A stretch of 64,000 bases of DNA, taken from Chrysomallon squamiferum (taxonomy: Eukaryota; Mollusca; Gastropoda; Neomphalida; Peltospiridae). Under the pieces are notes generated by a model. It saw only the letters and a list, made by a program, of their open reading frames with translations. It was not told where the DNA came from and made no database searches. The stretch is from the NCBI GenBank assembly GCA_012295275.1, contig CM022668.1:14342522-14406521 (forward strand), written 5' to 3'. Below are positions 52,151-64,000 of this stretch, piece after piece. The translations under genes and the position numbers were made by a program. The first letter of the stretch is position 1. Each line of letters starts with the position of its first letter.

Positions 52151-53193
52151 TAATTTGTCTCCTTCGTTACCAAGAGTGTTTCTGAAGCTGTCCATTCCTG
52201 CAGGCTTACGTCACAACAGTGGACGGAAATGAAAAACATGTTTAATGTCAAATGAACATCATTAAATGTGTTATCAGTTTACAACAGATATAATGGTGAT
52301 GCTAAAAAAAAAATACTACATTATCAACACATGGTAATTACGATGATGTACATATGGTTATATCTTACTGCTTACATGTACATGTGTGTGTGTGTGTGTG
52401 TGTGTTAGAGTCTTCAGCAAGTTAGAGGCATTGTGAATTTATCAGTGTAGAAGTGGAAAGGAAGTTATTTATTTTTTGATTGAACTGTTTTCGGTAACCA
52501 CAAACCACATCACAATAAAGAGAAAATGAGGAAACAAAGACTCAGAGAGCAAAAAAAAAAAAGAACAAAAGAGAAAGAGACAGACAGAAATAGAGACAAA
52601 GACAGACAGAAACAGAGAAAAAAAAGAAAAGAAACAGAGACAGAAAGACAGATAGTCAGACAGGGAGAGCAGACAAAGAGGGGCATAGAGACAAAAAGTC
52701 AGAGAATGAAAGAGTGACAGATAGAAAGAAAGAAAGAAAAAGTAAAAAAATATAGAAATCTCTTATTTAACGCAAAATCTTTTTCATCTTCTGGAAAGAA
52801 TGTAAAGTTTTCGTATCAGAGATACTATTAAACGTACAAGATATTTTCAATACAGTATCTGATAACAACGATATCAAGAGATACATGAAGTCTGGACTGT
52901 GCCACCTGCTGGAAAAATAATACATCATTTCCTAAAATGATAATGTAGTTGTCTCGGGTTTTTTTGTGGAGTTTTTTTTTCACCTAACACAGACATCTCT
53001 AAAATCATGCTAATAGAGACAGCGATATCAGTAACTGATAACTAACACAGATTTATCTAAAAATTTAGAATCGATGCAAGAAGGTGCTTTTGAAAAAAAA
53101 AAAAAAAAATGAAGGGTTGAGATGCTGAAAGACTAAATTAAGAATAGAGGAAAGGGCAATGAGGAGAAAACAGAAACAGAGAGAAAAAGAAGT

Positions 53194-53196
<3 letters not shown>

Positions 53197-53270
<74 letters not shown>
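53197..53270. repeat. GA microsatellite
   Basis: Two GA runs separated by GACAGAGAGGGAGAG, inside a purine-rich tract of about 250 bases. Confidence 0.94.
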
Positions 53271-53944
53271 GAGTAGAGGTAAAAAAGATGTGTATAATGA
53301 CCTTGAGATATGGAGTGAAAGAAGTTAAGGAAGAAAAAAAGAGATGATATTTACAGAGAAGAAGCAAGAAATACCAGTACAGACATACCGAAATAGTAAG
53401 ACTGATAGAAAGATACTGTGAGATTGACAGAAAGAGAAAGATAAAGAATAAAGCAGCTGAAAAAAATTCATACCACTGCAGAAAATAAGAAAGAAAAAAA
53501 AAAAAGAAAAGAAAATATAAAATAAAGGAAAAACATACAAAGCCATTTCTATTATAATTCAATGTACTTACCAAGGAAGAATTTCACATCCATGTTAATT
53601 AGAAAACCTGTTATATGCAGTGATGTATTTGAATTAGTTTTAATTAGTAAAATATTTTATCCGAAACAAATCTGCATGATGATTCCAAAGTGAATTGGCA
53701 TGAACAGTGAATATCTTTCAACAAAAACTTCTCAGGAAAGTGTCAAAAATATCACAAATGGCTGGTAAATTATATAACTGCACCAGACATTTATTATTAC
53801 ATCAACACAGCTGATGTTACACATCTAATTCAGTGTCATACAACATTTATATTTTAACTGCACACAGGTATTAATTATGACTTTTACATTCCAACTAAAT
53901 ATTAGCTATGACTTTTCATTTAGAATCGAACTTGGATGCTGACT

Positions 53945-54130
53945 ATAACTAACATATATCTGAATAAACAGTTAAACATTACAACAGAATGTTATTACAC
54001 GTACATCATCTGAATAAACAGTTCAACGTTACAAAAGAATGTTATTACATGTACATCTATCCAAATAAACAGTTAAACGTTACACAAGAATGATATTACA
54101 TGCACATATATCTGAATAAACGTTGCATAC
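53945..54130. repeat. ~51-bp tandem array, about 3.5 copies
   Basis: CTGAATAAACAGTTAAACATTACAACAGAATGTTATTACACGTACAT recurs with copies starting near 53960, 54010, 54060 and 54112 (the last partial). Units differ at only a few positions, so the array is young. Confidence 0.93.
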
Positions 54131-54632
54131 TCGAGATATTACACGTCTGAAATGAAGACCCCAAAAACGTCACTGATGTTATTACACGGCTTGAACTTTG
54201 GACACGCCTGTTCGGAAATGGATAGAGACATGAATATGGGAGCACTGGTCCACCACTTCATACATTTCCTGTTCCAAGTAGAGTGCTAGCATGCAAGCAC
54301 ACTGTCAATCACAAACACTGACTAATTAGGGTAGGGGTGAAGGCAAAGTATCTGTAGTTGGTCAAGTTTCCAAACCCTCGTCAGATATCGTGAAGAAGTA
54401 ACAGTTAAGTGGAGTAAATTCACCATGCAAAACTCATTTAGATGCTTTTAGATTTCTGGTGCATTTATTTGTTTCAGATGATGTTTTATATACTGAGTTA
54501 ATTATGGACAAACATATTATGCAATGATTGATATATCTATTCTATCTATATGTATATATATATTTATATAGGTAGATAGATAGATACAGATATATATTTT
54601 TCTTTTTATCTAAATGAAATAAAAAGTTAAAA

Positions 54633-54679
<47 letters not shown>
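54633..54679. repeat. TG microsatellite
   Basis: Pure TG run of about 23 units. Confidence 0.95.
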
Positions 54680-54680
<1 letters not shown>

Positions 54681-56482
54681 AAACATATTTGCAAATCAAC
54701 ATATACACATTCACTCAAGCACACACATGCATACACAGAAGATTTCTCATTTTTAAATTTTTTTTTGGCACAATTTAATAAGGAAATCCTTTCAAATTTT
54801 CACCATATAATAACATTTGTTAGGATCTTGACAACAAATCAATATTCAACGATATCTTGATGCTTTAAATATTGACACACATAAAAAACCCTGTAAAATT
54901 AGGTAATACATTTTAGAATGGCGATAAATCGTTGAAATTAGTTATAAATTACATACATAAATTGAGAGAGAGAGACAGAGAGAGAATGTAAAAGAGAACA
55001 AAAGGAAGGAAGGAATAAGAAAAAAAGGAAATAGGAGAGAGGCAGTGAAAAATTAAAGGGATGTACAGAGAAAGACAGAAAAAGGGACTGGCATACACAT
55101 AGGTTTAGATACAGAAAGTAAAAAAAAGGGATTGAAAGATTAAAAGATAAAGGGAGCAAGATGCAGAATGTGACAGAGAAGATATAGGGAAAAAAAAAGA
55201 GCAAAGAGAGACAGAGAGAAAAAACGAGAGAAAAATGTTACTATGCCTTCTATGTGCAAATACTGATGAATTTCATTTTCTTTATTTATCCATTTCCCCT
55301 GCACATCAGTACAAATAATGACTTGTTATGAGCATGTCAAGGATCAGGAACATGCCACAGATCTAGATCCTGCAAAGCTGAAGCTTTACGTAAACCTGTT
55401 TACACAATCTCAGAGTAAACTGTATATGCTCTTCTACACATACCACATCATAAGCTAGTATTAGAAGCTGTATTTATATACCAAGAAGTCAGAACTCAGA
55501 ATCAAATATCCTAATATCTCATAACCTGACATGTATTATAAGACAGAATTAAATACCCCAATGGGCAAATATTTTATGTGACCCATTTCCATGAAAGGTA
55601 TTGTAAGGCACAGTTTTCAGTTTCAGTTATTTGGAAAAGTACCAAACGTAAGTTTTAAAGTGATACAACGGTCAGTGAATTAAGATGAAGTAAAAATGAA
55701 GTAACTGATTTTTAAAGCTGACAAGTGGCATTTGTGTGCTTCTTGGATGATTTTACATTTTTGTATGATTATTTGTTAGAGCATTTTCACGCAAAATGTT
55801 TCGAAAAGAAAATAAGCAAATTAATATCAATAAAGAGATAGCAGATGCCTGAAACAAAGGAAAATTAAACAGCTGTCAATCTTATTAAACCATGTAGCAA
55901 TAATTTCTTTCAGTGATGTAATATTTTATACCTTTCTGAACAGCGAGATACGCTATATAAGCTAATATTAAATCCTGTATTATAACACATCATATTAACC
56001 TACAACCAGCCATACATTAATAAGCTGATATTAAATACCTTACGTTCTAAAACCTGTCAGAAGTTAACAGTTAATAATCGTATTTATCAACGACATTTCT
56101 TTTACATTCTTAGTGTCAAACAGACTGGATGTTTTAATAACAGATCTGTTTAAGACTTTTATACCCTGAGAAATCGGCTTATTAAACATAATTCAGTCAC
56201 ATTATTAACACAATAAATAGCTAGTTAACAACTTGTGCCTCAGTTTTGCATAGGGCAAAATGAGTTTAATAAAGTGTGTAGTACTTTCAGTGTTGGAGAT
56301 ATTTGGGAGTAGGCTATGGTATTGTTGTATGACTGATGTTATCTTCAGAACAATTGATCTGTCTGAATCTGTGTCTCTATCACACACACACAGTCACACA
56401 GACACCCATATACACACCCCCAATATTAAAGTTTTCTTAATATATAACATCCTTTGAAAATATAAATATCACATATCCTTTT

Positions 56483-56517
<35 letters not shown>

Positions 56518-57162
56518 GAATATATAATATCCACTAATAAATATACATACCCATCTTCTTTTTCTCTTTTTAACATATAACATCCATCAAAATAAAAGCA
56601 TCTCTCTTTTGAACATACTTTCTTTCTTTTTCACCATCTCCCTCAAACTATAAATATGCTATTTCTCTCACACAATAATACACCCCCCCCACACCCACTC
56701 ATACCCCCACACACCTGTTTCCGGCAAGTTCTACAGAAGTGGTATGACCTGAGAACAAATCTGACAGGTGTCTCAATCAGATAACTTACACCAGTGACCA
56801 GTGGTCTGGGTCAGATAATGATCACCATGACTGACCCCTGGACATCAGTTCAAACCACTTATATCCAAATAGTTTGTAAATTTGCTTGTCAATATGTGTT
56901 ATAATTATCATTTGATATGTCAACATACATATTCACACACCATATTTAGACACTTATTTTATATATACAGAAAAAAAATGATGTGTTTAGAATGTGATAT
57001 AAATTTTAATACTCTGATAGTATATCCAGCATAACAGATACACATCTTCATTCTTGCAGCTGTAATTATATATAAACATCCAAAAATAAAGATACATGTA
57101 AATATGCACATACTCCTCCCAAATACATTTGTACAGAGAATTAAATACAAAAAAAAGATAAA

Positions 57163-57189
57163 TATGTGTGTGTGTGTGTGTGTGTGTGT
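57163..57189. repeat. TG microsatellite
   Basis: Pure TG run of about 13 units, followed directly by the AGAACA-rich degenerate array. Confidence 0.94.
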
Positions 57190-60100
57190 AAGAAAATATT
57201 TAGAACAGAACACTAGAACATGTTCACAACAAGAACAACTAGAATAAATGTACAGTTAAAATACTCTAGAACAAGAACAAGAACAAGAAATACTTGGAAT
57301 AACAGAAATTCAAATAACATTGTTACAATAAGAATAGATAGAACATATTTAGAACAAAACACTAGAAAAACATTTACAATAAGAACAGCTAGAATAAACT
57401 TACAAGAACAAGTGAAACACTTTTTGAACAAGAGCAACAACAACAACAACCACAATTCTTGGAATTACACTATTCCAGTTAACACATCACAATAACAACA
57501 CCCAGAAAGTATTTATGGCACTGATGACAACAGAAGCAACTAAAACATACTTACAACTAAAACGTCCTCAGAACAAGAACAACAACTAGAACATGCTAAG
57601 AACAACAGGATTTCAGCTACAACACTTGTGAACAATGTGGTATTTCCTGAATTCAACAAGTTCCTTCAAAACGGGACCAATCTGGATTAAACCGAGTTAA
57701 AGAGACACCAGTGTTTTTGTAGAAGATAAAACAGACACCTGATTCCAGGCCTGCTGAAGATGAAGAATTCTTTAATGTGTATGCTTGTGTGCAGGGGAAT
57801 CTGACAGACACATCTGCAGACTTAGATCTGATATATATATCTATATATACATATTAATGTCGTAAAAATGTGCTGCTGTGAAGGTTGGTGGTTTTATCTT
57901 TTATTTGACACGGATTCATTTAAACTTAATAATTTTATTTTAATAACATAATGTATATATAATTGTTATTAGTAATAATAGTAGTAGTAGCAGAAGTAAC
58001 AGCAGCAGTAGTAGTAGTAGTAGTAGTAGTAATAGATAATAGTAACAATAATAGGAAAAGAAGTTTACTTGTAGTATTAGCAGTAGTTACTGTTCCTTTT
58101 GTTCTTGATATTATTAATGTTATTTGCAGATGTAGTAGTAGTAGTAAGTAGTAGTTGTAGTAATACAGCAGCTTTGATGGTTGTATGTATAAATATATAC
58201 TGTCACTGTCATTATCATTAGCAAAAGCAGCAGCAGCTGCAATAGCAGTAATATGTTTGATGTCTCCCAGCCATTTCAGTAGATGTATTTATACATTGTC
58301 AGTTTTAAGTGACAGCTGTTTGACTGTTTACACGATAAAGTACTGGTACTGATAAAACGGATTTGTCCATTCTACAAAAGTCCTGGTCAAGCAGTTAGGT
58401 CACAATCTTGGACATAGGTGCTGTTGGTTTTTTTTTTAATCTTTGTTGGTCTCTAAGAAAACAAATGTCAAAGTAAGAAAAAAAAAAAGAGTAATACTAA
58501 AAGTAAATATAACAACCGACCTATAGAAAATTTAAAAAAAAAAAATGTTTTTTTTATTATATCTTATGATCTTACTATTTTGTGTAAATATCTACTTGTA
58601 TACATGTCTGTGCACTTTTATTACTTTGTCTGCATGTTTTTTTTATTCACATTATTTTTCTATTAATGTAAGGTATATAGAAAAAGAATATTGCTGTGAC
58701 TGTATAAATAAAAACTGATGTAGATTACATTAATTAAAGGTTAAGAAAATATTTTCACATATTTTAGTATTTGAGAGAGAGAGAAAGAGAGAGACAGAGA
58801 GGGAGACGGACAGAGAGAGAGAGACAGAGAGGGGGGTAAGAGAGAGAAACTGTATAAAGAAAAACTAATGTGTATTATATTAATTCATTAAAGGTAAAGA
58901 AAATATTCTTATATTTAAGTATTTATGAAAGAAAGAAGGAAAGGTAAGAGTGAGACACACACACGAGACAGAAAAATGACATAAATAACGACAACAGAGA
59001 AAAAGAATGAGAGATAGGGAGATACAGAGATAATAATTTAGAGAAATAAACAAGGCAAGGAACTAAAAGCAGTAACACAGGGACTGTAATTACCAAGTTA
59101 ACAACAACTCCCAGTGAATGACAAAGAAATAACAAGAAAAACAGGTAGTGACTAACACACACAAAAAAAATAACTAATGTATTTCATATAAAAGTACTGT
59201 GGGAAAAAACAAACTGAACCTCTCAAAAAGGTTTACTCAATTTATATAAATGTATGCTGTGAAACCAATTTATAAAATTAGTATGTTTAGTTACAGTGTA
59301 TTTTTATGATGTATTTCATGTACTTTCTTTCAAAACCTTCAAGAAAGTAGGTAAAAGAAATTGCCAGTTATGTTGAAAACAAATATTTTACTTTAGTTTG
59401 TTCTGATAATAAATATATAAATGTTATTTATATCAAAACTTGGACAAAAATTAATAAAATAAAAAAAATGTACATGCATTTCTCATTCTATTCCAAAGTG
59501 CAAATATATTTCCCAGTCCAACCCAGGTTTCACATAAAGTTAATATTTCAAATATATTTTGCACTCCACAATAGTGTTCTATATGTAGTCAAAATTACTT
59601 TTTGGGGAGTATTACTAATAATAAAACTATGTTGTAGCTGGGCAGCCATTTTTCTTTTGTTCTAAATGTGAACAACAAACTTAGCAATCACTGTATCAGA
59701 TGACAGCCTAGCAAGAGAAGAAATACCTACATTAAAAGGGTGTTGGGTTTATTGTCTGAAGGGTACACTGATCTTGATAATCAGTACATTGTAATTAAAA
59801 TGATACCAGAGAATACATATGCAAAATGCTAAAGTATAATAATAATACATTTCAGTAATTCACACTGAGAATTTATCAGTTATGTTACGTAATGTTTTAA
59901 AATCCCCTGAAAACATGACCTTTACCCTAACCTTATCAGGGATTACGTCACATTTCAGGGGAAATGAATATGGTAATTATTCATATTGCTTATATCATCA
60001 GCTTAATATTTACAGACTTCAATTTTCACAGGTTTTATGGTAGCAGATTATGTGCATAATTAAAAAATATTTTACACAGATCTGACTAACTTCTGCACTT

Positions 60101-60742
60101 TGAATGGTCAAACATTTCGTTATGGTGTGGATAATATTATAAATATAAAACTAATTTAATAATAGTAAATTGTTTTTAAATAGTATGACTGCATCTTTAT
60201 TATTTCAGAATTAGTATGTTGATAAATTAGAGGTTTTTCTTATTTATGATTAATATTAATTAATAAGTGTAACCATATCAATACTTTCAAAAATATTATA
60301 AAATTTTGTTTAAAATTACAGTTAATTAATCTAACCCTAACCACAACTCATTATTTAAAAATTAAAAATTAAATAAAGTGGATATATTTTTTTTTAATTA
60401 AGGAAATAGCACTTCAAACTTTCTCTTCCTCTTAGAGCTTTAAATATTTGGCTTGGTTGAGTTTCACAATTATTGACTTAATTTTCTAAATCTGGAACTT
60501 TGTTAAAACAAACAATGATGAGACAGAAAGGTTCAATGGTCAGCTGAGAAAGAGAGAGAGAGAGAGATGATGGACTGTGCAACTTGAAAATTAGTAGGGT
60601 TACTTGTAAACAAAACCGTATTTGTAAACAAAGAAAGGCTGGATGTGTCATTGAAGGAATTTGAAATGGATGAAGATTGTGTATTGAAGAGGTCATTAAT
60701 GGTCATTGATTCAGCAATATACAATTTTTAGTTTTTGTTACA

Positions 60743-60764
60743 GATAGATAGATAGATAGATAGA
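60743..60764. repeat. GATA microsatellite
   Basis: Five to six GATA units. Confidence 0.9.
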
Positions 60765-63700
60765 CACAGCTTTTGGGTGTTTTTTGTTTTTTTGTTTTTT
60801 TATACTGTTTTTTATACCATCAGTATGAGATGGTTTATTTAACAGTATTTTCAAACTATTTTAAATTAATGGTTATATTTATGTATAAGCTATCACACAC
60901 ATATTCATGTGGTTAAGGACATCAAAGTATGAAGGAAGAAAAAAACATATTGGTGATATAGAGATTTTTTTTTTTTTTTTTATTCACAGATTATTGTAAC
61001 AAAACACCATATAGTTGATGAACTAATTTTAGAGCACTGTTAAAGGTTTTAAATGTTATTTTTATGTAGAATATATTTAATATTTTCATAAATAGTTTAT
61101 ATATATAAGTGACATTTAAAAAAAAAAAAAAAATTTTGTTTATTACTGTCTTTGAATTTGAAGTAACTTAAAATCTTATTCATTTTAGAAAAAGAAAAAT
61201 AATTCTATTATAAAACTGAGCCATAATATATTGCAACACTTTCATAACAAACACAAACATCAGCCACATCCATTATTAAACAAAACCGTAAAATATATAT
61301 GAACTGAAACCACACTAAATATATCTATTCTGCTCCCATTTGTAAAACAAACGCCAAAACATTAACATAATCTATGCAACTACATCATCACATTGTACTG
61401 GAAATCATGACTCAAGTAAAATTCAATAAATATGTCAGTATGCTGATGTAGGTTACCGGGTTCATATTGTTTATGGTTATATAATTCCCTGCCATTGTTT
61501 TCAAGACCTCTAGAACAAAATTTAAACCTGTCACTTACTACTGGTCAAATATCATTTCAGTTCAAGTGGAGTGGTTGTATTTATTTAAACTGTTTTTGTC
61601 TAACAAGTGCACACACACACATGCACTTGATGCATATACATATATTTTTTCAAACACATAGTATGTATACAGATACATACACATACAGTTATACCTGCAT
61701 TTATGCACACACACACACACACATTCATAAACATTCTGAAACAAACACACACAAGCATGTATTAAAAAAACCCACATTCCTGTGAATGTTTTATTTTATT
61801 TATATTTATGTGTACAGCTGCATGAGTAATGAAATAAAGGACAGGCTGGAATTGCCTTATTTGGTAAAAATGACGAAGATAACCTAATTTATCTACGTTG
61901 TGTCATTGATTGGTATATAAACGCAGTAACAGTCAGATTGATTAAGGTCTAAATTTTAAATATTTTTCACTTTTAAAATGCAAAGAACAAACTGATGCAA
62001 CCTATACACAAGGAACATTATTTATAAAACAAATTTTACAGTTGACAAAATAATGCTGAATATTCATCTAAGCTTGACAAATAGATTGAAAACAATATTT
62101 AAATATTTATATTTTTAAAATAAAATAAAATTATTTTAGAACGAAACTAAAAAGAAAAATAATTCAGATTCAGAAAGAGAGATGAACATATCCTCATCTC
62201 CCCCCAATCTCTTGTACCCACAGTTCACATTCCACACTTGACCCAATCAACCGTGACCTGATTTTCAAGGCCCGGCGACCACACTAAGCGTGACATTATT
62301 ACCAGTGATTTGGTAAAAGGTGCCAATGCACAGCTTCTCATCTGACTCACTGGCTCACACTTAGCTCATCCCAGACAATTTAGCTGTTTTATACGACAGC
62401 AAAAAAAACCACACCAGGCTTGGAAAACAGTGAATCAGCAGCGAAACATGTTAAAACACATTGAAATGATGCAGTGGATAAGTTTAATAAAGTTTAATAG
62501 CTTAAGAATGACTGTTACTGGGATCAAATTCTCATACGGGCTAGCTTAGTGTTTAATAGAAGATCTATATTTATATGATTTCTAAATATTTGTACTGTTA
62601 TTATTTAGTAGTCCTTTATCTAACATATTATAAAGAATATATATATATATATATATACACACATCAAATCTTGTTACAGGATAATTTTTGTCTTGTTAAC
62701 ACTACTAAACTTTTTTTTATATTTTTAAATTGACCCTCTACTTTGGTTGTCAGAATGTAGTAGATCTAGATATTAAATCTTGTTGGTGGATATGTTTAAT
62801 AAAATATTTAACAATTAAGACAATAATAATGTTATCCCCTTTTCCTATGTCTTAATTAATCTGCAATTTAATCTGTTTAAAACATAGTGAATCCACAGAT
62901 GAGTAACAGAAGCCAATCAGTAGTGCAGTCTTGACAAATAAACTTTCTCAAAGTATGTAAAAAAAAAATATTAACACATACAAAATGTTTCATTTTATTC
63001 CATTCACCAGTTCATAGAGAAGTAAAACAATACTTCAAAGTGTTAAATAAACGTCATGAAATAACAGTTTAGTTAAAACAACACATCAGAATGGCAAAAG
63101 AAACACATCACATAAATTGGAAAAAAAAATGTATGTATGTACAACTTAAAAGTGCTAACACCAGATAGATTACAAAGCATCAAAAAAGATAGAGAGAGAA
63201 CAGTTTAAAATAGAAAAGAGAGCTTGGAGAAAATAATAATTCTTCCAAAGGGTTAAAATTAGAAACCACACAGCTGGAATAAAAACAATATATTACAGTG
63301 GCAAAAAAAAAGTGTTATACTTCTAAGTATTCAAAACAGATTACTCATCTTGAATACATTCATTCATTCAAAATATTAAAAATAAACAAAGATTAACACA
63401 TTTGTTAAAATTAGATCCCTGAACATTGTCAAAAAAAACACAAAAAAAATCCAACAATTTTACTCTTTAAAAAACCCAGACAGATCTTTCAACCTAGATA
63501 AAAGATTACTTCACAAAACAATATACATATTTAACTTGTTAAACACTATAAATCTTGCTAAACTTAATAAAAATATCAACAACAGACCTCATGCTGAGAA
63601 AATAATTAAAAACTAAAATCACTATTAGCATTACCCAATGTATCTAATATCTATACTAAAAACTACCATAAGATATGTGTTCCTGGCATTTTTCTTTGTC

Positions 63701-64000
63701 TGTTGGTATTTTTTCAAATAAAAAGAGAAAATTTACTGCTGAAATCAATGCTCTCTCTACACAAATATGTAATGTATTTCTTTGTGTCTAAGAAACCTTA
63801 AACCTGTCAGTTTTTCAAATGTCAGAGGCAAAAGGAATTCATGTCCAGCAGGGGTACTACATACACATCACCATGTTCCATTCCTGAATACACATCACTG
63901 TACATGTTAAATACAACATACCAAAAATAACCATATAACCCTTGGTTCAACTCTTGACTATAATTGTGATTAGTATATAATAAATATAATTAGTTAGAGA

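Larger units (their letters stand above)
51361..56200. other. Probable DIP2 first intron or upstream region, part 6
   Basis: No exon found. Repeats: a ~90-bp array with TTCAAAT words (51390-52150), TG (52382-52404), purine tract (52520-52745), GA (53197-53270), a 51-bp array (53945-54130), TG (54633-54679), purine-rich (54964-55225). Around 55420-56060 AATATTAAAT-CCTGTATTATAA and related words recur in a faded repeat. Unique spans: 54130-54530 and 55240-55420. Confidence 0.6.
56201..64000. other. Probable DIP2 first intron or upstream region, part 7
   Basis: No exon found, including a specific look for the expected first-exon protein (EVR..LAEL.LELSEG) on the minus strand. Repeats: CT (56490-56515), TG (57163-57189), a diverged AGAACA-rich array (57195-57620: CTAGAACA--TT-ACAACAAGAACAA words), GTA region (57970-58030), GA tract (58773-58840) inside a ~160-bp duplication (58695-58770 and 58848-58925 share CTGTATAAA-AAAACT-ATGT), GATA (60743-60764), T run (60966-60981), CA (61705-61722), TA (62637-62657). 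62160-62460 is a less repetitive, GC-richer patch without a recognisable frame. Spans 59230-60540 and 62700-64000 are unique and AT-rich. Confidence 0.6.

Noticed and set aside
52130-52210. Short minus-strand frame beginning MDSFRNTLGNEGDK
   Set aside because: Thirty codons, ends inside the 90-bp repeat array, and no similarity or splice support.
60331-60345. Telomere-like CTAACCCTAACC
   Set aside because: Only two imperfect units, so no evidence of an interstitial telomeric array.

Overview
This is an AT-rich, intron-dominated stretch of an animal nuclear genome. It contains no operons, no Shine-Dalgarno sites and no long bacterial-type reading frames. Short conserved coding blocks are bounded by canonical GT/AG splice sites and separated by introns full of microsatellites (TAA, TAAA, CA/TG, GA/CT, GATA, poly-A) and degenerate minisatellites. 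The organism is a bilaterian. Repeat style and protein divergence suggest a lophotrochozoan, perhaps a mollusc, but I cannot name a species.

The only gene I can support lies on the minus strand from 24934 down to 279, with both ends outside what I can resolve. It encodes a Disco-interacting protein 2 (DIP2) family member. I place fifteen coding exons. All but one junction join in phase, giving about 530 codons. They run from the N-terminal DMAP1-binding segment (GDITQKGYEKKR), through a Ser/Pro-rich disordered linker (PSKRTS, SSSDDDS, ALADVMQNS, PPDVT), the KIEQLLNTLK-RPKRKPLREYFVD and DPNAPKPEG blocks, into the first AMP-binding / FAAL-like domain (LEAALQRYG, VALVYPNNDP, VGFLLGSLGV, VLDFKREVGLWHG). 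The rest of that domain, the second FAAL-like domain and the C-terminus lie left of position 1. The first exon, which in relatives carries the start Met and the ELELSEG motif, was not found and probably lies right of 64000, which would make that intron at least 39 kb.

Layout: 1-8820 holds 12 exons with short introns (217-1370 bp). 8820-24934 holds three exons separated by 4.5-6.4 kb introns. 24935-64000 holds no exon I can defend; it is microsatellites, tandem arrays of 37-165 bp units, one foldback sequence near 30.1 kb, and one less repetitive island at 29.2-29.65 kb.

The main points for a second look are: (1) a one-base frame break inside the fourth visible exon (8593-8819), with DIP2 similarity on both sides in different frames; (2) a tandem array (7697-8215) that has copied the 3' splice site of the next exon, creating decoy acceptors; (3) a ~700 bp TAA microsatellite that forms the 3' splice site of exon 5526-5599; (4) several arrays lying against exon boundaries. 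I saw no new defence, mobile or biosynthetic system.
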